Source: Larus michahellis (lineage: Eukaryota; Chordata; Aves; Charadriiformes; Laridae). Taken from it: DNA of 64,000 bases. The stretch lies in NCBI RefSeq assembly GCF_964199755.1, contig NC_133906.1, positions 12,648,001-12,712,000 on the forward strand. Direction: 5' to 3'. The notes under the pieces were generated by a model, which saw only the letters and a program-made list of their open reading frames with translations, searched no databases and was not told where the DNA came from. Below, one piece after another: positions 24,099-36,949 of the stretch (position 1 is the stretch's first letter; every line of letters begins with the position of its first letter). Both the position numbers and the translations under genes were made by a program.

Positions 24099-24669
24099 AT
24101 ATCACAGATCCACGGAATGACAGGCGTTGGAAGGGACCTCTGGAGATCATCTAGTCCAACCCCCTGCCAGAGCAGGGTCACCCAGAGCAGGTGGCACAGG
24201 AACGCGTCCAGGCGGGTTTGGAATGTCTCCAGAGACGGAGACTCCACCACCTCTCTGGCCAGCCTGTTCCAGTGCCCAGCCACCCTCAAAGTAAAGAAGT
24301 TCCTCCTCATGTTTAGGTGGAACTTCCTATGCTCAAGTTTGTGCCCGTTACCTCTTGTCCTGTCGCTGGGCACCACTGAAAAGAGCCTGGCCCCATCCTC
24401 CTGACACCCACCCTTTAAGTATTTATAAGTGTGGATAAGATCCCCCCTCAGCTGTCTTTTTTCCAGACTGAAGAGACCCAAATCCCTCAGCCTTTCTTCA
24501 TAAGAGCGGTGTTCCAGTCCCCTCAGCATCTTGGTAGCCCTTTGCTGCACCCTCTCCAGCAGTTCCCTGTCCTTCTTGAACCGGGGAGCCCAGAACTGGA
24601 CACAGTGCTCCAGGTGCGGCCTCACCAAGGCAGAGCAGAGGGGGAGGATGACCTCCCTCCATCTGCTTG
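24099..24669 (-). mobile_element. CR1 LINE, 3' third, best preserved copy
   Basis: A minus-strand frame open from about 24628 to 24065 encodes the C-terminal part of CR1 ORF2. The phrases [67 protein letters not shown] and [20 protein letters not shown] occur in family order. It lacks the endonuclease and the catalytic part of the reverse transcriptase, which would lie further 5' (to the right), because the copy is truncated at about 24669. The 3' end is at about 24100, with degenerate octamers (ATTCCGTG, GATCTGTG). No internal stop or frameshift is seen in the retained coding part, so it is younger than the others here. It is non-autonomous. Confidence 0.95.
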
Positions 24670-25925
24670 CTATATCAAGTACTGTTTGATTTCCTCATTT
24701 ATTTTTGATGCTTTTAATCCAAAAGCTATCCTCATTATAAACATGCCTTAACCTGTTAATGTTCTTGATACCACACTCATCCCCTTGCCATCCTCCAAAA
24801 TCAGCAGGTTTGTGGTTGGTGCCATCCCCAACCCTGCTGGAAGGAAGGCTCTTTGCTGGGGAGCACCGCAGGCAGGACGGTCCCTCCTGGAGAGCTGCAA
24901 ATGGGGTTCACTCAAAGCGCTGGTGGAAATGGTGGGCAGGGTTGCGTGCGCTTGTTATTGAATATTATTATTGATGACACAGATTTGTAGCTCGGCTGGT
25001 GGCCTCAGGGAAGAGCCCAGAGCAGGTGGACCTGCTGGTCCTCACTCAGAGGGGGCTGCTGAGAAAAGAGCCTCAGACAGAGGTACCGTACCTGTCAGGC
25101 AGCTGCCAGTGCTCGCTACCTGCAAACCAGCCACGTGTTCATTGCAGGGAAATGCAACGACCTCCAACCGTGAATTCAGTTTATTTTGAAACGTGTGATG
25201 AACTCTTGCAGGAAATATCCATCTTCTCCTGTGACACAGCCTGGCCAAAGCCAGACTGTCCCCTTTCCATCTCAGATGCCGTACGTCGCACACACGGGGT
25301 GGGACGCATGCGCGTACCCCGACAGCTGGCCAAAGCGGGTCCTCCCGGCCAGGCAGGGGACCTGTGCCCAGAGGGCTGGGGCGTTGCTCCTCCGGGAAAG
25401 ATGCCCATTGCTGGGTCAGGCAGGAGCAGAGATTTAGTCTTTGTTCTGAGCCATAAGTTGTGCTTCTGGAACAAGTTGGGAAGCTCAGGTGCAAAAGTGT
25501 GTCAGGTTTTTTTTCTCCCAGATAAAGGGCTGATCTTGCTTAATTTGCACACCCTGAGTTCGGAGAAATAATTTCAACTTATTTTGCTCTCCTATCCCAG
25601 ACCCCTTTTTTGGCCCCAGGTTATAAGCTCATCCATCCAAACGGTAACCTAATAAGCTACAGGATATTCCAGAATTTGAATGTGAATATATTTCTTTCAT
25701 GTGTTAATTGCAAGCAAAACAACAATTTGACTCACTGGGCTCTCATTTCTTAGATGAACACTGGCATCAGCCATGCCATTCCTTTGGATTTTGCATTGAG
25801 CATCTGTGAACTTTTTTCCTAATGGAACTGTTTCTTACAAATGAAATGTTTAATTTGTAAATGCAGATCCCTTTTAATACAATCAAGCGCTCTATTCAAG
25901 AAAGCAGATCTGATGAAACATCCCA
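24670..25925. other. Non-coding stretch, no gene recognised
   Basis: Mixed composition up to about 25500, where overlapping frames on both strands reach 190 codons without a family. It then becomes AT-rich. 25620-25920 is an even AT-rich segment just upstream of an ancient CR1. No exon could be supported. Confidence 0.5.
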
Positions 25926-25929
25926 TTTC

Positions 25930-26162
25930 AGCGAGGGCAATTTAGGCTAGACATCAGGAAAACCTAGCTAATGATTAAAATAGTGAGGCACTGCTTTAGG
26001 CTGCCAGGAGAGCTTAAGGAAACTCCATCATGGGAAGTCTTTAAGAATAAGTTTGGCAGCTATTATCAGGAATGATTTAACTATAATTGATCTTGACTTG
26101 GAGCAAGAGAACAGACTGGATGATTTCTTCTTTCTTGTTTTGCATGATTTCCAAGAAATTCT
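25930..26162 (+). mobile_element. Ancient, highly diverged CR1 LINE 3' end
   Basis: The order of diverged CR1 landmarks is intact: GAGGGCAATTTAGGCTAGAC then ATCAGGAA, TGAGGCACTG, CTGCCAGGAGAGCTT, CCATCATGGGAAGTCTTTAA, and finally GACTGGATGATTTCTTC near the 3' end. The terminal octamers are barely visible. No frame remains open. The degree of decay is far greater than in the 24.1 kb copy, so this insertion is much older. Confidence 0.75.
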
Positions 26163-29100
26163 AAAAAAAAAAGTTGAATTTAGATGGTCCAGTATTACCA
26201 AATGTTCCTTTCCCTCTTTCTAAGGGAATTTTTTACTAAATTTCAACTGAACGTGCAAATAGTTGAGCACACTTTGTAATTTATGTCACATGTCAAGACC
26301 TAAACCTCTTGAGGACGTTGCTCCACCTTCCTAAATTTTTAAATATTTTTCCTTCTCTTCTTGTTGCTTAATAGGTTTGTTGTATTGCAAACAGCTACCT
26401 TGAGTTGCTCTTTCTCCACCGATGCCAAAACCTAGGAATTGTACTGAAAGGAGCAGAGCTGCAGCCACCTTTCAGAGCAAGGATGAGCCAAGCCTTTTAT
26501 TTCCACAAATAAGAATTAGAACAGAAAGCGTTTTAAGCAAATATTGTTCAACTGAACTTAAAGGAAGAGCTGAGCATTCAGAAAATGACTCATTGTGCAG
26601 GCGAAGAGCATGCACTACCTTGAAACGTTGTCTTGAGGGCTGTTTTATTAAATACATGAGTGAACTGACTAACAGCAAAACCGATGCAGAATGCTGATGG
26701 CGTCTTTGACCTTTAAAACCTTGATGAAATTTATAATTTGCTCATTTTCTAATTTTAAAAAGCAATAACATTAGTCATTCTTTACATTTGCTTCTCCAAA
26801 CTCAATGAACATATATATAGGTATATGCAACTTTATACGTTCAAAATCAGTGTTTTAACCTTGTGTATTAGAATGCATATAAGATGCATCCAAAAGAAGA
26901 TGTTGTAAAAAGTACAGATTGCTTCCTGTTTCTCCTACTGCAGTGATGGACAGAAGAGAGACAGCAATCTGAAAGCAACTGCCTTTCACACCTAAAATTC
27001 ATTCGCACAGGCATTCTGACTATTCGGAATAACCAAATAACCTCAAATCAGAACAAATATTGTGTGCCTTCTCTTAAACATATTTATCATCCTTTCAGAC
27101 ATTTTTTTTTCAGCTTGTTCAAGTTCAAATATTACTGTTCAGAGAAAAATAGGTTTACCCTGATAGCAGGGATGAGTGTTTGTAGCCTCCATCGCAAGCT
27201 TTGTCCGTGGCCTGACACTACCCAAACACCATCTGCTGCAGAAACCGGACACAGAGATGTCCAACACACCGGGCAGCTCTTCTGGAGAGTTGCCCATCTG
27301 GCACAGACTTGGTCATTAGCAGCATCTCTTCTATGACGGTAAAGCTGGTGGTGATGGATGGATTCCAGATTTGAGGAACAGAAGCCGTACCTGGTGAAAA
27401 GCCAAAGTTGGGGTCGGTGGATGTGTGGAAGTGGGAAACTTTGGGCGTGATTTGTTTAAAGGAGACAACGTGGCTGTGGAAAAGGGTTATGCTCTTGCTG
27501 AGCATTTGGCTGGCCAGGAGGTGGCCTTTTGGTGGCACAGGGTAGTCCTGCTCAATAGAGGCTTTGCAAGCCTGAGACAATAACCAGTGAAATCTGCAAT
27601 ACTAATAAGAGATACACACCAGTTAATATTTCCTGATAGAGATGGGCCAAAGCTTGAGTTACTTTCCAAATCCCCGTGACTTTGCAGGTTGGAATTAAAA
27701 TAGAGTATTTATGCAAACCACACAACTGATTTTGGCTTTAGGATGTGAAAAACTTGCCTGATGAGCTTTGGCCAAATAAAACCACCCTGATTTTTATTTT
27801 GCGGCAGCTTTTCCAGGCGAGGATACTTTTCAGAAAATGAAATCCATTGACCTAGGCCAGGCCAAAAAGGAGGGAAGGGTGCGTAAAGGTTATAACCATG
27901 TAACTTTAAAAACATTCAAATCCACCCTTATATAAGTTCACTGAATCCAAGGTAGATCACTCTTTGACACTCATGAACTCACAGCCAAGATCACATGAGA
28001 GCAGCAAAGCTCATTTCCCACCTCAGAGCTATCTCACGGTCCTGAAAGTCTGCAAAACACCTGAACAGTTAGTAACAGCTTATGCTCAAAATCATTTTCT
28101 CAATTTTTTGAGTGAATGGCTACGTCCAGTACATAATTTTCATCCCTAGTTTGCCACAGGGAGCAGGAGGACCAGTGCCAAATATGCTTGGTACTCACAA
28201 GATCAGACTTTCAAAAATGCTCAATCTCCATGAAGTCCTGCAGTTAATCAGCTACGTTCAGACCCTAATTTTCTCCATTCACTTCACAACATACGTTAAG
28301 CGTGGGGCATCTATGTAGAGAAGAACCCGAGTTGATGATGAAGCAGCAGCTCTCTCCATTTCTAATTCAGATCTTTTATACAATATTTCTGGCCAAATCA
28401 ACCAGAGCTACACACTCAAGAGTTCCACCCACCCAGCTCCAGAGCCTTTGAGGGTCCAGCCTCTGAGAAAGTTAAAGGATCGGCATCTCCCATTATTTCT
28501 CATGAATTGTGCACAAGTGACTCGCCCTTCACCGCCTGCTCTGTGAACATCTGCAACCTTGCACAGGCGTTGGAGGTGCACAAAGAGCTGAGGTTTGAAG
28601 GCATCAGGCACGTTGCCCAGTCCCTCCTCCCGATGGCTTGCTCGCTTTAAACATCTTTTAAAGACACGGGAAAGATACGGCTGTTTCTTACAACGAACTG
28701 TTTGCCTTCAAACTGGAAATACAAGTAGAAGGGGCCTGTGGTTGGGTCACTAAGGTAGCATTCTGCTTCTGGCGGTGGGAAAGCATAGCGGGGATTGCTC
28801 TATAAAACGCTGCAGCCATGCATTAACTGTCTTTCAGAATTTAGCTTCAGCTCCTCCTTATCTTTCCAGCTGCAAAAAACTTAAACATGTTAAAAATTAC
28901 TTCATCCCTCCCTATTTTTTCGTAGACTTCACCCTGAAATTTGAGTCTCCTTTCCCCCATTTCTCAAGGTAAAATTCTCCCAAGGAAAAGAGCAAGGAAT
29001 GACGGAGAAGCTGACGACGTGTCAGTGCCTTGCCTCTCGTGAGATGGATGTGCTAGGACTTTGGCATCGCAGAATAGCTAAAGGCAGTCAGATATGGTGA

Positions 29101-29386
29101 AAGAAATGATGAAACCAGATGTAAGATTGATTGAAACCACTTCTACTGATTCATACTTTTAATGTATTTCTCGGTCCTGGTATTTCATTGCTGTATATTT
29201 CCCCCCTGGAATTCATTATGCTCTGTGTGTGTGACATCTCAGCTAGCAGCTGTGGAAATGATTGTGTGATCACTAAAAACCGTAGCTTTAGGTGAGAAAT
29301 GGGCAATAGGAACAAGGAAAGTATTAATGTGCACTTTTCTGTCCTCATATACATCTTATTAGTGCGGAGGGAAGGAATGAAACCTT
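26163..29386. other. Non-coding stretch, no gene recognised
   Basis: AT-rich single-copy sequence. TATA-like strings occur at about 27928 (TTATATAAG) and 28799 (TCTATAAAAC) but no transcript structure can be shown. Open frames stay under about 120 codons. No repeat family was recognised. Confidence 0.55.
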
Positions 29387-29520
29387 ACAGAATCATGGAA
29401 TAATTTTGGTTGGGAGGGACCTCCGGAGGTCTTGAGTCCATCTTCCTGCTCGTGAGGACGGAGGGTCCGTTGCTGGGACCACCTTGCTGGGGGTCTTGCC
29501 CACAGTCAATCCCTACCTGC
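29387..29520 (-). mobile_element. CR1 LINE, 3' end fragment
   Basis: ACAGAATCATGGAATAATTT, then GGTTGGGAGGGACCTCCGGA and GGTCTTGAGTCCATC, match the reverse complement of a CR1 3' untranslated end. A weaker match continues through CTTGCTGGGGGTCTTGCCCA, equivalent to the family's GGGC..GAGCAA region. The right boundary is uncertain. Confidence 0.75.
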
Positions 29521-32500
29521 AGTGTCCGTGAGCCACTGCCACCTCCTCGAGACAGCCATGGCTCCTCTTTGCCAGCTGAAGACCCACCTGCAAAATGGAA
29601 ACTTTTAATCATCAACCTGTCTGAAAGTCATTACTCTCCCCTCCAGCTGCAAATATATCTCATGAACAACTACATTTTCTATATGCCAGAGCTATCTGCC
29701 AATTTCTGCCATGCTTAGCAAGCGTGCATCATTCTGTCCATAAGCCCCACGTAAAGGCTTGTCTTTCCTGCTCCGCACAGAGACGTGGCCACCGCTCCCA
29801 GGGACGGGGTGCTCGCAGGAGACCCGAGGGCAGCCTTGGAAAAGCGCTGAGCTGCTTCTTCCCCACCTACTTGGGACTGAGCTCCGCAGCTAGGCAGAAT
29901 CCCACTGAAATTCACTCTTCTATGGCTTAGCTTGGCCGAAAACTTCATGAGCCTGAGCAAGGTTTGGGTTTGTGCTCATATCCAAAATTGGAGATGTTTT
30001 GCCAGGGTTTTGCTATGAAAATTGCTCACAGCTCCATTGACTGGCTGTGCTGCCTCTGCAGCATCAATTCTATCCCTGGCTGACACCTTTGATTTTGGAA
30101 GTTGTCTCCATTTTCCAGAGAAAACTATGTACATTAGCTATTTTTGGATAGCGTATATTTAATCTCCTGCAAGAAATGGAGCAATTCACTTGTTTCTTAT
30201 TTCCAGAGCCATTACATTGCTCTTGGTGACAGCTCCAAGGAACAGAAATCCTTAACTTGTTTAATGTCTTCATTTGGGTGATCGAAAGACACCTAACCAA
30301 AGATCCGCTTCTGTGCTACCGTGAGGAAAATAGCATGCAGCACCTGCTAGGTAAAGCACCTTCTCTTTTCTTGGGTAAAAAGGAATGTTAAAAAGGAAGC
30401 AGTTTTTGGATGGTTCTTGCGTCTGCTTTGAAGCCAGATTAAAACGCTACTGCCTGTTCGTCATTTTCCCTGGTCATTCTTTTATTTTTATGCGTAGTTG
30501 AGGATAAACTGTGGTCTTTGCACCATGTAAAGTGTATTTAGACTCTTTGCTCAAGTGAAAAATGAGTTGTTATCTGTGCCAGTACTGAAGTGTGCAGGGA
30601 GAAATCTGGGACAGTCACGGGGGCTGCCAACGGAAATAACCGATGGAAGATCTGACTGTGGTTAATTGAAAACACATAAAGCAGAGGCATATATTGTGAG
30701 TTCCTTGTGATGGAAAAGTGACCGACAGTGAGCAGTGAGTTCAGATGGGCTGCAGTGCGCAGCCTGGGGATTCTCAGGCCTGTCCGCAGACTTGCTCCCT
30801 CCCTACACATGCACTAGGGAAGCCGGGCTGCTTGCAAACTATAGAAGTCTTCGATACTGCGAATAATTGGAGGGGCGTCTCTCGGATCAGAAAATGCAAA
30901 CCTTGCTGGAGGGCTCCAAGTTCAGCAACATGCAGCTTAAAAAGAATTGTCCTGAAGTCCTGATGTGTTTGCAAATTTGCTTAAAAAATAATTAAAAAAA
31001 AAAAAAAAAGGTACAGCAGTGGCCACTGGTGAGGTGCAGGCTGGGCTCTGCGCGCGTTGCCGGTTGCTGCAGCGTGTGCGGGGGCCATTGGTGGCTGCGG
31101 GGAACAGCCCTTTCCTGCGGCGCAGGAGGAAAGAGATTCTTCATCCTCACCAGCGGGGAGGCTCCGCGCGCCTCGGTGCCCGGCTGTGATTGTGGGTTGA
31201 GGCTGAGAGCGGGGAACTCCAGATGAGATTAACACTGCTTAGGTGAAAGCAGTAGCAGGCAAGATCTGGATTTGGGTCCAAGGTAAATAACAAGTTGAAA
31301 CAAGGTAAAGAACACAGGGTCATGCCACCGGAGCAGCGTGAAAATATCGGCTCTGTTACATGCTGGGTCCTGATGGAGTAGCTCTAATGAGGAGATGGAC
31401 GGCTGAGGCACAGGCTAATGCTGTTTCGTCTAGTACAAATTAAACCATTTGTTCATATATAGTGCAGTTTCACACACTGTCGTGCTTAGTCAGCAGTTCC
31501 TGGTTGGTTAGTTGAGGTTTTTTTGGTTAATGACAGCTATTTCAAAAACTGGTTGAAAAGCACAAGGTGTTTGCAGAAGCTCTTGCGTTAGTTGTTATGG
31601 ATGCAGACTCATCCGTGACTCAGTATCTTCAGTCCCACAAAGTGATGCTGATGGTTGCAGGACATCTCAAGGTGTGTCTCAGCTGGTGGTCCTGTGAGGG
31701 TGCAGAGAGTCACCAGGGCAGGGGTGGCCCACGGTGACCCACACTATCAAAACACCTTTGGCGAGTCTTTCTCTGGTCCAGCTCCCATGCTAAATACCAA
31801 AAAGAACAGCCTTGTCTGTAACTTCTGCTACCTGACAGCCCGTTAAAGGACCTTTTCAGACCCATTTCTGTCTTCCACCTTCCAAGGCACATGCCCTGGA
31901 TCACGCATGCAGCCCACAGGCTCTCTGTGGGCTTGTTTGCTTTGGCTTTGCTCCTTCTACTGTACTTCACACCAGAGCGAGGTGTCTTCAAATGTGGATG
32001 CAAGGAAAGGTCATGGAACAACGAGACACTTATTGTTTGAGAGTTTTGATAGCAAATATTTTTTTCTTGCTGGCATCACCAGCTATAGGATGGAAAAACA
32101 CACCAAGGAATGTTTTATCATCCCTTAGAAAGCGACACCGTCTATTTGAAATCGAACTCTGACGAGGAGTCACAGGAGAGAACACCACCATCGCTTGGGG
32201 AGTGAAATGAGGAGTTGTTGAATAAACTCTGAATTTCTAAATCTTGCTACACTGGTGAAGAAGAGTGGAAAGCATTGATAAAATATATTCCTCTTTCTGA
32301 TATCTTTCTTTCCAAACCAAAGGGCTGCTAGAAAGGTCAGCACCATCCTGTGTCCTCAAAAACTGGATGTGTTGGGACAAACCTGAAATTTGGGGGCGTA
32401 TGGGAGCAATGTCACTGAGCACGGTTTGTAGCCTGGGCAGTGAACCCACTGGATGGACCTGGAGAAAAATAAATAGAACAACCAGGGTTTTAAATTCTCA

Positions 32501-34569
32501 CAGAGAAAGGGGAGTAGGCTTCTTTTTTCCTCTGACTCCTTTTCTTTCTCTCTCCATGTCTCCCACACACAGGGGCATATTTTTCCAGATTTCTAATTTA
32601 CTCTAAATCCATCTGATTGAATAGAAGCTCCAAAAATAAAGGCAACTGCCATTTCTCTGTCTGGTGTTTAACAGCCCGTTGGTGTGACAGGCATCTAACG
32701 CCTGTGCCGTAACGCCAGCACATCTGTTAGTAGAAAGAGCTACCAGTGGGAAGTCGCGAGCTGTGCATTCTCTATGGTTACCCACAACACAGGAGCTGGA
32801 AGATGAAACCCTTCAGGCCAGAGGAACGATTCATTACCTCAGAGTCACAGGAAACACGCATCAGGTTTTTTAAAACCAACATGACTATCCACGCTGAACT
32901 GTTCACCTGCCGTTGCCCTTTCGGTTGCGTGGCTCCCTGCTCCCCCAGTCCCGGCCCCGCAGCAGTTTGCCCTCTCCTGTGTCGGCCTTCCCTCCACGCA
33001 GCTTTCCCTGAGTTTTTTCCCTTCCCACAGGAGTGAGCCGGGGCAGTCGGCTCCCTAAGGCAGCACCTTCCTCTCCCAATGGCTGCTTTGGATACGATTT
33101 TCCAACTGGCGATGGGTTGCCAAAAGTTGGGGACACCCAAAGCTTGCACCCAACAAAATGACTTCCCCCTCATGGATTTGCGCTTCGTGATGTAAGAACA
33201 TGGCTTTTCTTTTGCTCATGGTAGCAGAGCAAATTACAGTATTATGGGAAATCAATGTGATTATTCCTTTGGGGATGAAATCACTTGTGCATTTAAAAAA
33301 ACGCGATAGCAGGCTGCTGCTCTCCTACGGCAGTGGGCACATCACGCACTGCGATGGGAGGTGACTGATCCATTTTAAAGGGTGCTGCAGAGAGCAACTC
33401 CATCTCACCTCCCTTAGCAACTCAGCATCTTACCTTGCTAATCTCTGAATTATAGGTGATCCTCGTTAGCGTTAGTAAATGCCAGGTACTCCACAAGCCC
33501 TATTAATTAGCATTTTTCAGTGCGCTGTGGGGTGAGAACTCGAATGCTTTGATCATAGCAGTTTCATAAACCCTACTTCTGAAGTAGTTCACCTCTCGTG
33601 TTCCAAATATTTTCAGTGTTAGGTCAGGAGGATTGCCAGGCCATAAGATAGTATGTAAGAGTTATGTCCATTTATCAACCCTTGTTTACAGTGGCTGGAT
33701 ACCATTCTTTGGGATTTCTGACACTGACAAGTAATGCAAGGCAGAAAAATTCTTTCTTGCCAAGAAACAATTCTGAAATTTCAGAGGAACAATAATTTAA
33801 TGGTCTGAGTTTTGTAATTTCTTCCTCCCTAAAAAGCTACAATTTATATGAACAATTTACATCAAAACTAGACAAGCACCATACGCTGCTTTATAAACAT
33901 TGATAAAAGACCCAGAACACCTAGAACTGGGGACCTGACCTTCCCCCGAGGTGGAAAAGGAGAGTAAATTCTGGCTCATTTTAGTTACATGGCTTTTACT
34001 TTTGCTTCCCTACAGTTGTACCAAAGTGGTGGTGGTGAGGTTGGAACAGATCGCTGCTTGAAGCATAAATTAGATAATATACATTAGTAGTTGTTGCTTT
34101 GTTGAAAAGCCATGGAAGGGTTTACATGGTTGGCCTGATCTTTAAGTGAAGAATTTTGGCCTAGTAATAAATGTTAAGTAGGAGAAAAGGCTGTCTCTTA
34201 CATAGGGATAATCTGCACAGAAAGCACGAAATCTGACTTCCGTTTGGCTCCTGTCTCGGAGACAATTATTTCTAGAAATGCAAATTAATGTACTGGACCA
34301 GAGCTCGCCACAGTGCAGAAGTGAAATCACTTCATGCAAAAACACTAAAAGGCAAGCTTTTAGCAAGAATTGCCTGGATTATTCTGGTCTGGCCTCTAGA
34401 CAGGACTTTAGGGTGACGATAATGTGGCTTTTCATTCCCATTCACTGCCCGCGCACAAAAGGTGTTTGTCCAAGGAAACACAACGGAGCAGTTGCTGCGG
34501 CCGCCATCACTGTTCTGTCCTTAGGGAACTGCTGGAATTTACACAGAAAGGTCAAATAAATAACGTAAA
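29521..34569. other. Non-coding stretch, no gene recognised
   Basis: Single-copy sequence of mixed composition with GC-rich islets at 31025-31215 and 32920-33060. An A-run is listed at 30994. Open frames reach 131 codons, overlap on both strands and have no family resemblance. No mobile element was recognised. Confidence 0.5.
30994..31009. repeat. Poly-A run (16 A)
   Basis: Sixteen consecutive A preceded by an A/T-rich lead-in. No retroposed sequence is recognisable upstream on the plus strand. Confidence 0.85.
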
Positions 34570-34740
34570 CATCTTCCAGACCCTAATTTTACTTGATTAA
34601 AAAGGATCAGATACTAATTAGTGATATTAATTGGGCATATCAAATGCGTCCAGTGGAAACCATTAAAATCTAAGTGAAGTGCTTTATTATCAGAGTGGGA
34701 AACTGTTAATTTTTCTTAAGAAATAAAGCAGCTCCTCAGA
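34570..34740. other. AT-rich block with homeodomain-type sites
   Basis: Within this block are CTAATTTTAC, TTGATTAA, CTAATTAG (34614-34621), ATATTAATTGG and several ATTAA strings, a concentration of TAAT cores such as homeodomain proteins bind. The texture resembles conserved non-coding elements. Conservation cannot be judged from one sequence. Confidence 0.35.
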
Positions 34741-36949
34741 ATTTGCACCAGCATTTGTTGGGAGTAAGAACTGTTTGCGAATCCCCAGTGATGTTTCTGG
34801 CCACCTTTAGGTCTTGGTTCCTCAAGAGTCTGAACTGGCCCCTTTGGGCAAAGCTCTGGCTACGAGGAGTTCTGGCAGCTCTTCTCCACCGCGGCCCAGC
34901 TTTGCTCTTGCCAGCCGGATTAGAAATGGTGGCATCAAGCTAATTGTCCCAAAGTTCTCAGCTGTTACCTGGCAAAGGGTATTTTGTGAGGTCCATCTTT
35001 CTCTGAAGTCACCCCAGTGTCCAAGGAAGAGCAATCGATCTCCCGGTTCCCCATCTTTCACCAGATCCTCCTTCAGCTCGCGCTGCTTTCCCATACCTGT
35101 TTTGTTAGCACATACATTTTTCATATCTTTGCTGAAAACCATATTAACAAGTTACTACTTGTCATTTTTGACATTGTACAATTATTGTTTTATAGGAAAG
35201 GTTGTTCTGTTCATCCAGACTGTGTTCAGTGTTCTTAAATATATGTTTGATTCTCAAATAAATGCTTAGCGCAGTTCTCATGTAGCATAGCATGAGCTGT
35301 GCAATTACAGTGCTTCCATGACAAAGCCTTTCTTAAAGTCCTTTCCTGAGGTGATGCTTGTGTAACTATTAATCTTTAGTCATTACAACTGTCTTTTTTT
35401 GATATTGAAAGCAAACCAGAAGACAGCTGTCCGTATGTTGTGTGCTCAAACACAAATGGCCACTCTTGTGCTGAGGTGTGCTCCGGAGCAGCTGGAAAAA
35501 ATACCTCATTTATTCCTTTAGGAGACAAAGGTTTGATTAAGCTTCTTGTTATCATTTTTTGCACTTACACAATGCGAGACACTATAATAGTAAATTCATT
35601 TGGAATGATATGCAGCTGCATGACTTGGGTTTGTTCAAAAAGTATCATAAAAACTGCTGAGCAAGAGAAATGTGTACTCGGTGCAAGGGAAAATTGTACT
35701 CCATGCGTACTGTGCTGGCACCTCCTTCCCAACATTTTGGATCAGGCAGTTTGTAGCTGACGTTCACCTTGGGGTGAGCAGGGCCCTGCCCGCGGCTTCC
35801 CAGGCACCGAGAGCAGCACCTGTGGGTGATGGGAGGGCAGAGACCCCAACCCGCCGTGGGCTCTGCCGCTGACCCCACGCGGCAGGGCAGGGGCGGCCTT
35901 GAGCCACGCGGTGAAAGAGAACACAGAGGCGTTCGGAGGAGGAAAGTAACTTTCTTCTGAGAACCCTGTCAATGAACACCAAATGCCAAAGAGTTTTCGT
36001 AAAGCCCTTGCATGAGCTTGGTGATGGCCAAAGGGTTCAAAATTATGGTCATCCCAGAAAACTCGTGAACTGCAGGAAGACTAGCCCTGCAGAAATAACT
36101 CTGTCCTAGGGATAGACCACCCAGGCAAACATGCAGGATACATTTGGGCCAGGTCTACATTACAGACTTTTTCCCCTATAGCCGGGTGGGCATAGGGCTG
36201 GTGGCCCGTGCTCTCCCACCAGCAGAGCCGCGCTGGCAGACATAGGCTTTGGGGGAAATATGTAAGAAGAAATCGACTTTTGTTTTCATTGGATCCTGCA
36301 AGTGTCTTTGAGAATCATTGCCATAACATTGTTTATATAAGCAGAGGTACCCATATATGAAGTATGGAAATATTGCCACATTATAAACACAAGAGCTGGG
36401 TTGAGCCCGAGATCCTCTTGAGTATCTATGGGATGTTGCCATTCTACTGACATATGGTAATGTTTTCTCCCAATAATCTCCTGCAGAAGTAGTTCTGGGC
36501 CAACTACTCATACATTCAAATTCCATAAAATATATAGCAGAGTTTATAAAGTTATTAGAACAAAAATGTTTTAGGAGATCTCATTTCATTGTACAATATG
36601 CGGCTTCAGCAAAAGAAATCTGTAAACAGATATTTTAGCTGAATACAAAACTCTTTTTAATATTTACTCTGACAATCCTAATGGTGGATTTCAGCCAAGA
36701 AGTTTGTGCAGCTTCATGCCTTACGGTTTCTACTTCAGATTTACAGCTGAATGTTTTCCTGTGTGATGGGTGATTATTTAAAACTGCTGCTCTCTCCAGT
36801 CCTCAAAACGCCAAAAGACAGTTTTTGTTGCAAGCTATAATATAGATGCAGAGCCAGATTCTGCATGCGCTTCATGTCAGTGTTTGTACGCGAGGATCAA
36901 ACCTTGGAGGCTGCCCTATGCAAAAGTAACAGAAGAGTAGGATTGCATC
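34741..36949. other. Non-coding stretch, no gene recognised
   Basis: Mixed composition with a GC-rich islet at 35760-35930. Open frames up to 151 codons have no family resemblance. No repeats or RNA genes were recognised. Confidence 0.55.

Noticed and set aside
24065..24628. 187-codon frame as a host gene
   Set aside because: It is the C-terminal part of CR1 ORF2, so it is annotated as a mobile element.
28790..28830. TATA-box promoter (TCTATAAAAC) driving the short frame at 28775-28972
   Set aside because: The frame starts before the TATA-like string and has no family match. Such strings are frequent in AT-rich DNA.
30090..30125. MIR trace (CATTTTCCAGAGAAAACT)
   Set aside because: Too short, and the neighbouring bases do not follow the SINE.
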